DNA from: Heliocidaris erythrogramma
Lineage: Eukaryota > Echinodermata > Echinoidea > Camarodonta > Echinometridae
Length of the DNA stretch: 64,000 nt
Reading direction: 5' to 3'
Assembly (NCBI GenBank): GCA_025617745.1
Contig: CM046854.1
Coordinates: 62,019,606-62,083,605 of the forward strand
Part shown: positions 46,001 through 55,000 of the stretch, piece by piece
Numbering within the stretch: the first letter of the stretch is position 1
Layout: each line of letters opens with the position of its first letter
Position numbers and translations under genes: made by a program
The notes under the pieces: model-generated
What the model saw: only the letters and a program-made list of their open reading frames with translations
The model's database searches: none
What the model was told of the DNA's origin: nothing

Positions 46001-49000
46001 AAATGAACTTTTTCCTTTAATTTGAACTTCCTTTTCTTGTGAAGGGTCAGAAAGGAGAGGGAATAAGAGAGAAGAAGAAAATGGAGAGGTGCAAAAAAAA
46101 CCGGTAAAAACAAGCCATTGAGAGAAAGGAAGGAAAGGATGAAGAAACAAATCATGAGAAGAGGATGAGGGAGAATGCAGTGATGGAGAAATTGAGAGAG
46201 AGGGGAGAATAGTGAAGAGTGAACACAATCCCAAAGTGAATTTTGAAATATTAGTAGGCCAAGTGGCGTACCCAGGATTTGTTAAAAGGGGGAGGGGTGG
46301 GTGTATATATCAGTATTTTGGGGTCTTTTTACTCCAAAAAATCTCTGATAAGCCAAACAAAAAGAACAAAAAGTAACATTATTTGGGGGTTACTTTCACT
46401 CAAATTATCCAATAAGTGTTTAAAAAAAGTTAACAGGAATTCTAAGGCGGCGTTTTTAACATCAAAAAGGTGTGTGCCGACTTACAATAACACAAAAAGG
46501 GGGTGTTCGACCACCTAAAAATGCCCCTTTTGTCAAAGGGGGTGTTTGGACACCCCCCTCCTCTCGATAAGTGCATGGGTAGGCCTACCTTCTTCGTAAT
46601 GAAAATTTTCTCACTTTTCAGATATGACTTGGATATTATCAATAATCAAGCTTCCAGAATGTTATGCTATAGCCCAATATTACAAATATTAGAAGAAAAA
46701 AGAAAGAAACCCCCAAACAAAAATCACTGACGTGAGGGGGAGGGGGGCCAGGGGGATGCCACACTCTTATGACAAGTATTACATCTTCCTAATCAATTCC
46801 CCGTCCAAGGAGACAAAATAAAATCTTATGTGTTCATTGTTTCATCAGTCTTCAGTCGATCGCATGATCCTGCTGTTCTGAAGATACAAAAAGGCTTTTC
46901 CCCACTTTTCTCTCTATCCTCCGATTGTAATATTGGAAATTTGTCTAAGCATCCAACCGCATATCAGTACAATGTATATCTTGACGACTAGTAACCGAAA
47001 TTAGTTTGGAAAATGTGACATGGGCGTAAGGGGATATTTTCGCTCCTGGGGGACGCCTCCTTTATTTTGCTAAACATTGTCGACATGAATGATTCCATTT
47101 CCTCGAGAGCGAGAAATAAATTTATTGGACCTGCGGGCATTCTACTCCGCGCGCGGTGGCGGGCTCTGAAACCAGCCCCTGCCTCGTACCGTACGGCAAT
47201 AATTGTGAATGACGACAGGGCTGTATTTCCTCCACTCCGATCTCTCTCATTTTCTCTCCCTCCGAGCTCCGGCCAGCCCCTCCTTCCCGATCCCTTACAC
47301 AACGTCTAGTACGTCTCTAGTATAGAGCTGATCGTATGGATTGTTGTTTCGTCCATGTTTCAAAATGTGCGACCTCCCCTTCCCCCTTTTAAATGCCTTT
47401 TCATTTGTTTCCTCTTTCTCTTTCCTTCTTGTCGGGCAAAAACATTTGTTATTTATGTATGTAGGATTACCACGCAATAATCAAAATTTGGTAATTCTCC
47501 TCACACACGATGTCGCGACTACCCCAGCGACCGCCCGCCGGCCAGGCCAGGCGATCGACAGGCTAGGCTAGGCCCTTGCCGGCCCACGGGATGAGCTCCA
47601 GCGCTCAAGCTTTCTCTCGCGCGCGATAGTATTGCCGAGTTATCAATCCTTGGTATTGCAAGCCCTGTCAGCATTACACCCCACAGCGGCAGGCCAATGT
47701 AAATATACGTTACGCTGTGCATTTGCCGAAAGAGGGAGGTAGGCCGACCGTCACAAGTTATAAGCGTCATGCCATACGCTTATAAAATTTCGATTTTAAA
47801 TCATAAATATCTTGATAATGAAATCAGCAATTGACCTGTAAAAGTCATACGATTCCCGACTGACCTAAAGGTTTCTAATTATCATTGCAGCATGAGCTAA
47901 TTCAGATTTTTTTTTCTGATCTCCGACAAAGTTACTCAATGCCTTTAATAGAAAGAATTCGAACGCCATTTTGTTTCCAGAAAAGCGGGACGTCCATGTC
48001 GCAACTCTTTAATACAGGGACACTATATATAAAAACAGCAAAAACATAAACTTATATAAGATGAGAAATAACTTTGCTGTAGTATAATGATAAAGTTGAG
48101 TTCTGGTCATGCATTTATATTATATTGTGAAAAGAACTGTCTCAAAAGGAATTGGGAAAGGTTGACCATATCCACATAAGAATTGTTTTATACTGTGTTG
48201 TTTTGGAATCATCGAAATAGATTAGAAATTGACCCAATCTCGCTGAAAAGCACATGTACTGAACATAGAAATGGGTATATGGGACTACATACACAAGTGG
48301 CATGAATGTTCAGCCAGAACATTTCATCTATTTCTAGTGATATTCAAATATAAATTAACTTGTAGTTATCTTGTAGTTTCAGCCAGTATGAACGGACTCG
48401 TGGTTTTGAAAATAGAGTTTACTCGTGGTACGAGAACCACAAGCGAGCTCGTGGTTACGCCCTTAACCACTACATGCGGGGGATCCTCCGTCGAAGTCTC
48501 GGCCCATGTGAACGTAATAAACTTTAAGTTTCGCAAGCTTTTGGTAAGGAATGACCTCGCTGTTCATGTTATTTTCCCAGTCATACCCTTCGCGCGAATT
48601 ATTAACACAGGATCTGTATGTGTACTGTACACACAATCGGTAGTATCTAGATCTCCTTCCGGTGTTAACCACGAAGATCGCTCGGCTTGTAGTTCAAAGG
48701 GTCTCTGAGGCAAAAAAAAAAAAAAATTGTATACAGTTAGAATGTATAAAATTAACCCCAAATAACTTTAACCGGCATTCTACAGGTTAGCGGTTAAGGA
48801 GTTTGAAGAAAATAAAGGACAGCGTGAACGATCGACGCGCGGAACTCGAGTTCAGTTCCGCGCGAGCAGTTTTCTATGCGAGTAGTTTTTTATGCGTGCA
48901 CGTTAGGCGAACGCCAAGGCGCGATAGTGGAATTATCACGATCGCATTATCGCTTTAATTTGTTGTCTGCTATGTGCAGTGCCGGACCGCGTCTTTTTTC

Positions 49001-52000
49001 CGTATCACTAACTCGTCAGAAACCCCTTTTTGAAGACTTTGAAAGAGACTACAAGTATCGGACTTGTATTTTCTTACTCAGTTTTACCTTATTTTTAAAT
49101 CAGGAAAAGACAATTTCGTAATATATTCCTCTGCCGAGATTGGAACTCGCGGTCCTTTCATCGATAGCGCACCAGATTATCGGATTGCGCCACACAGAAC
49201 AGCTGCTCAATGGCATGCCGGCTAGTCTTGACGGAATAAACCGTATTATGAGCAATTTGACACATTAGCGGTACGGTAAAAAAACACGCTGCCGGGGCTG
49301 ACAAGCACTCGAAAATTAATTGGGAGTGGGGGGGGGGGGGGGGGTATACGTATAATATTCGAGCCTAATGAAACAATAAATGAATGAAGGATACAACGGA
49401 AAATATTTACATCGAATAAAAATTGGTTCGGTGCATAAATTACAAAGAATCCACAGATCAAATGAAACAACAAATAAATTAGAAATAAGACGCAAAATAC
49501 ATTTATTGAAACGAAAATTGATTTGGCGCTTAACTTAGGGATAATTATGCAACCCAAATAAATTATGAAATGAATGAAGTATACAACGCAAAATGGTTTT
49601 ATCGAATTGGAAATTGATTTGGCGCGTAACTTATGGATAATCTACAATCCAAATAAAACAACAAATGAATGAAGTCTTACAACGGAATTTTTTTTTAAAG
49701 AATCAAAAATTGATTTGGGGCGTAACTTACGGGATTCTATACCCCAAATAAAACAACAAATGAAGTATACAACGCAAAATGTTTAGAACGAATAGAAAAT
49801 TGGTTCTGCGCATTAATTACAAAGAATCTATAGACCAGAATGAAACAACAAATAAATTAGAAATAAGACGCAAAATACATTTATTGAATCGAAAATTGAT
49901 TTGGCGCTTAATTTAGGGATAATATACAACCCAAATAAAACATCAAATGGATGAAGTATACAACATAAACTGTTTTAATCGAACTGAAATTCAGTCATGT
50001 CAGTTGGCACGTAATTCATGGAGAATCCACAACTCAAACAAACCAACACATGAATCAAGTATTCAACAAAAACGTTTAAATCGCATAGAAAATTGGTTTG
50101 GCGCATACATTACAAAGAATCTGCAGACCAAATGAAACAACAAATAAATTATAAATAAGACGCAAAATTCATTTATCGAATCGAAAATTGAAAGTGAAGA
50201 CGTTCCTGAATCGATATATCGTTAGGTGAGATATGTGATTGATCGACTAGTCTTTGCTCAAGTCTCATTTATATTAATTTTGGGGGGTATTTTATTTTCA
50301 ATAAATCAATATCTCCTGTATGCTGTCACCGTTGAATGTCGTGTCACGGTTTTTGGGGTTGATTTTGTATAAGCTAACTATACACAAATTATTTCTTCAG
50401 GCCTCAGGTACCCTTTAAGGCTAGTTTGCAAGCACAAACCCTGGTCAGTCGTAAAAGAGAGTCTGCGCGGAAAGACTACCATAGGCCATGTACTGCAGCT
50501 GATCCTGACACGTCCAGAACGTAGCTGAATTAGGTTTCTCTCAAGACACAATGATTTTCTGATAAAGTGTCAAATTAGGGTCTGTGCTTGCAGACTAGTT
50601 TAAGGCGTTGTTTAGGGCTCATGTGAACCCTCGTTGCAGTTAGGGAGTCGTGGTTTCGTTAACGTAAAGTTTCGATAAATTAAAGTTTCGAAACCACGAG
50701 TCCCGTATGAACATAGCTATTGTGAATCGTGTTACAGATCACTATTCTATTGATTCTTGTTACATGTCACTGTTGATTTTGACTGCCACTCCATTTGCCA
50801 ACATATATTTAAAGTAAAATAATTAATGAATTATGCCATTGATGGATTATTTGTCGCTGATTTATGATACGATCTAAGTTACCAGTATTTGAATAATGAT
50901 GGTGGACTGTACGCTTGAAGGAGAAGAAGAAACACTGTTGGAAGTATTCATTAGAACAGAAGACAATATTTCATTGTAGAAGGCGTATAAAATAGCCGAG
51001 GGGAGGCTGAAACTCTCATATTTCTGTTTTTCATATCATTTCTAAAAATTAGATTAACGCACTGTAACTAGTGAAAGGGATAGACTTGATTTTCAGTGTG
51101 ACACTTTTTAGTGTAACCAAATACCAAACCCAAATGTGTATGAATACATCTTGTATGTCTTGCATTGCAGTACCATCCACTCGGACACTGTCAGTAGCAA
51201 ATCCACTAGAGGAAAACATTGAGTACAGTGCAACATGTGAGGTTCTAGAAGGAAGACCAGATGAGACTATTACATGGATGCTAGATGATGGTCCAGCACC
51301 TTGTGATGAACCTGTGGTAACATACCTTGTTAATGGACCAGATCTCTACAGTAAGAGAAGTGTGTGTACATTTCAAGCACACAGAGAGGACAATGGAAAG
51401 ATATTGAAATGTGTCATCAGTGGTCATCAAGTATCTGAACTGAATGGAGAAGAAACAACACCTCTAAACATCACTTGTAAGTTTAGTGACTGCACATATT
51501 TCATGATAACTATTTAAAACATCTAAATAGTTCTATGGAACAGACTTATTTATTTTCACTGGAAATCAGCTATTAAAAGCAAACATGTTTGTATTAATTC
51601 ATAGTCACTATAATTAAAATTATTTGAATCTTTAATTATTTTTAAAAGAGGATTTCCTCAGTAAAGGAAAACACGGAAGAATTCATCACTTTAGAGAGTT
51701 TAAGGGGGCTGTACACCTGAGAATTGCAAAGAAAATATTTTTGAAAGCCTTAAATGTGGTATGTATAAATTACTGAAGAAAATAAGAAATGTAGGATCTT
51801 AAGTTCTACATGTACGTATTTTATTCAAGGTAATTTAGGAAGAGGAACAATCTACATTCTTTGTCTCACCCAAATTGATAGTTCTCTTCTTTTCCCCAGG
51901 CATTGATTATGAATTAAATTTATGATATACAGAAATCAGGAGTACTCAAACTTTTATACTAGTAAATAACTGCACTATATTATAATAAGATTTTGTATGG

Positions 52001-55000
52001 CAAATTGTATCCCTTTCTAACATGTAGTTTTGCAGAGCATTTTCAAACTAGCTGCAGGGAAAATTTTCATTTCACTCTGATAGAATTTCTGTCAAGCAAA
52101 GATTTTATTTAAACGAAACAGAAAAATTCTTCGTATTTACTATTGATTGTGAACAATTATAAATTCCACATTGCTTCTATTTTCTTGTTTACTTTTAACC
52201 CAGATGCCCCTGATACGAGTATTATGATCATGGTACTTTTTGAAACCCAGGACACAGACCTCAGAGTGTTATGTGACATTGCTGATGAAGACCAACCTAA
52301 TCCAGTTATAATGAACTACTATATATACTCCAATGGCACCTTGATACATGAATCTACAACAGGAGGCAACTTTGTAGATCTTGGAGAATCAGAATTTGAC
52401 CTATATACAGACTTCCATTGTGTAGCTGGGAATTATCTTGGAAATACCACAAGTCCAACAGCAAGATATGACAGTAAGTCGATTTGTTTTCAGTGGGATG
52501 AGAGTTTGTTTGATTGATTTTTTTTTATTGATTGATTATTTTTTGGGTTTTGTTTAATGTCTGCTGGTACGTCATATTTATTCCCTTTTCCCCAATATAC
52601 ATATTAATTGTTTCGTTGAGGAGGATGATACAGTAAAAATCTACATGTGCTTACATGAACATACATTGTACATACCGTAAATATGGGTAGACAGTTGTAT
52701 GTTGGCATAAACTTATTTACACTATAGGAATGTACATGTATATGAAAACAAACAAAAATCAAGCATACATGGAGGTATTACATGTAAATGTGTATACGAA
52801 TGTAATATTCAAATAAGGCAAGCTCTTTATGATTTTTTTCTTAGAAAAACTAGTAATGAAATCATTTTGTAATAGTGTGAGTAGTTGATATTGTAATCCG
52901 TAGGCCTATCCCAAATAGGCATGTTTGTGGTTGGTTTACAACACTAATGGGGTGTTGCAAGAAAGTTGCGATTGATTGCAAGTTGCAACTGATCGGTACT
53001 GACCAATCAAAATCATTGTTGCAAGCGCATCTTCTTGAATGGGCAGACCCTGAACCATTCAGAATGATTGTTCTAATTTGCTTTACAATTTGCAATTGAT
53101 TGCAACTTTCTTGCAACACCCCCTTATGTGTTGCAAGAAAGTTGCGATCAATTGCAAATCCCCCAAATCAGTCGCAAGTCTTGCAATTGATTGCAAGTTC
53201 AATTTAAAATGCATGTATCATATTTACAATCGATTGCAAAAGGGGAATTTGCAATTGATTGCAACTTTCTTGCAACACCCCATAAGTGTACTCTGGACTG
53301 GAGATTTGTAACCATAAATATAACAATACAATTACAATACGCGCAATTTACATGCATATCCTTTATATCATCTCCTGGCTCTCAGCAGACGATATCACAC
53401 ACAAAATAGGAGACGCTAAAGTAAAAGAAGCAATTGGGTCTAAGGAAGATTAGCCTTGTATACATGTGCCTCCAAAAATAGTCACCGCATAAAGCCAAAA
53501 ACTATTGAAAGAAAACGAAAAACTTCTAGAATTGCCCCATCATATGAGGACAACAAATACCGTTATATTATATTCATTTTTCTTTGATTTATTTCAAAAG
53601 TTACTTTTGACACTACCTTTCAAGAAAATAATTACAAGTACAGAATATTTATATTAGACTAATAATAACCAAATAAAAAATTCAAATGTTGTCAACTCAA
53701 ACAGAGCTCCTGTGAACTTATTTATGGGGTCATTTTATTTGTCAGAAAATGTTTGGAAATAGCTCCTGTGAAAAGGAGCGTGTATTGTTACTTTATTACA
53801 ATAAACATACATGCACACACTTGCATTGGACTAAATCTTGACAATTAAGACTAGTAAAGGGAAAACTTTTGTGACAAGCATGTTTAAAAGTTTGGTTCAT
53901 ATGAAAGAAATATGCACTTTAAACATGATTGTGTTTTGTTCGGGTAAAGACATTACAGATTTTGTATAATAGTTTGTAAAAGTACTTCCTCCCTTTTGCA
54001 GACTTCCACAAAATTCAGCGAAACACGTTTTGTAGACATCCTATAGATAATGAATGTGAAATTTCGAGGTCACAGGTTCTGAAACTCTTTTGTAAGAAAT
54101 GAAAATTTTGCTTTTGTCACAGAGGCAGCTATTCAGAAATCAATGCAAGTGTGTGTGTGTGTGTGTGTTTGTGTAATTGGGTTTTTACAGACTTGTATCA
54201 ATCAGATATGATTATTTACGTCTGGGGACCATCCGATAGACTCCATTAATAGCTGGATTACAGGCGCACGCCACAACGCCCAGTAGATGTACCAATAACG
54301 GTTTTAAAAAAAATAATTACGTGATTTTTTTCCAGTCGAAAAAAAAAATGTTACCAAATTGTTGCTATTACTTACTTAAAGAGAAGGTTGAGTATGGAAG
54401 AAATTCATAGTAGAAAATTTTCCCGAAAAAGAATGCTCTTCAAATCCACCAAATCTTGTATGTAGACGTAATCAACCTTTCCCAATTGTTTTGAGACAGA
54501 TACTTTTACAATGTTATTGCATGACCAGCATTCAGCTTTATCTTAAAAAGCAAATTATAATCCTTTATTAGTAACTTTCCTTTAATATAGCGATGCAGGG
54601 TATTTAAGTGAACCCCACATGCTCAAGACGTTGATTATTCTCCTTTTTATCTGATGCATTTATCTGAATAAATTAAACACTTACTATTTACTACACTCAC
54701 AAAAAGTACATGTACACACATACAACACAAAGAAATACAACTCATATTTTCCCTGGGTGAAATTGTGCATGTGCCATACAAATGGCTGTTTTTCTGTCAT
54801 TTCATTTGTATTTGCTTTATTTTTCTTTTGCTCTCTTCCCATTCCATAAACAGGACCAATCACCCATTCTCCAACGACGGGTATGTCCATCTTTTCTTCA
54901 GTTCTATAATTTCATTCATTTATTCTCATTATGAAAAAAAGAAATTGTGTGCTTTATTATTCACACACAAATGCTTATTTTCAGTTTCTGCCAAATTATA

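Noticed and set aside
47080-47650. GC-rich patches as a promoter or CpG island
   Set aside because: They lie mid-intron, with no downstream exon or initiator motif that I can support.
49371-50195. CRISPR-like array
   Set aside because: Units of ~95 bp are diverged along their whole length with no unique spacers; the window is eukaryotic.
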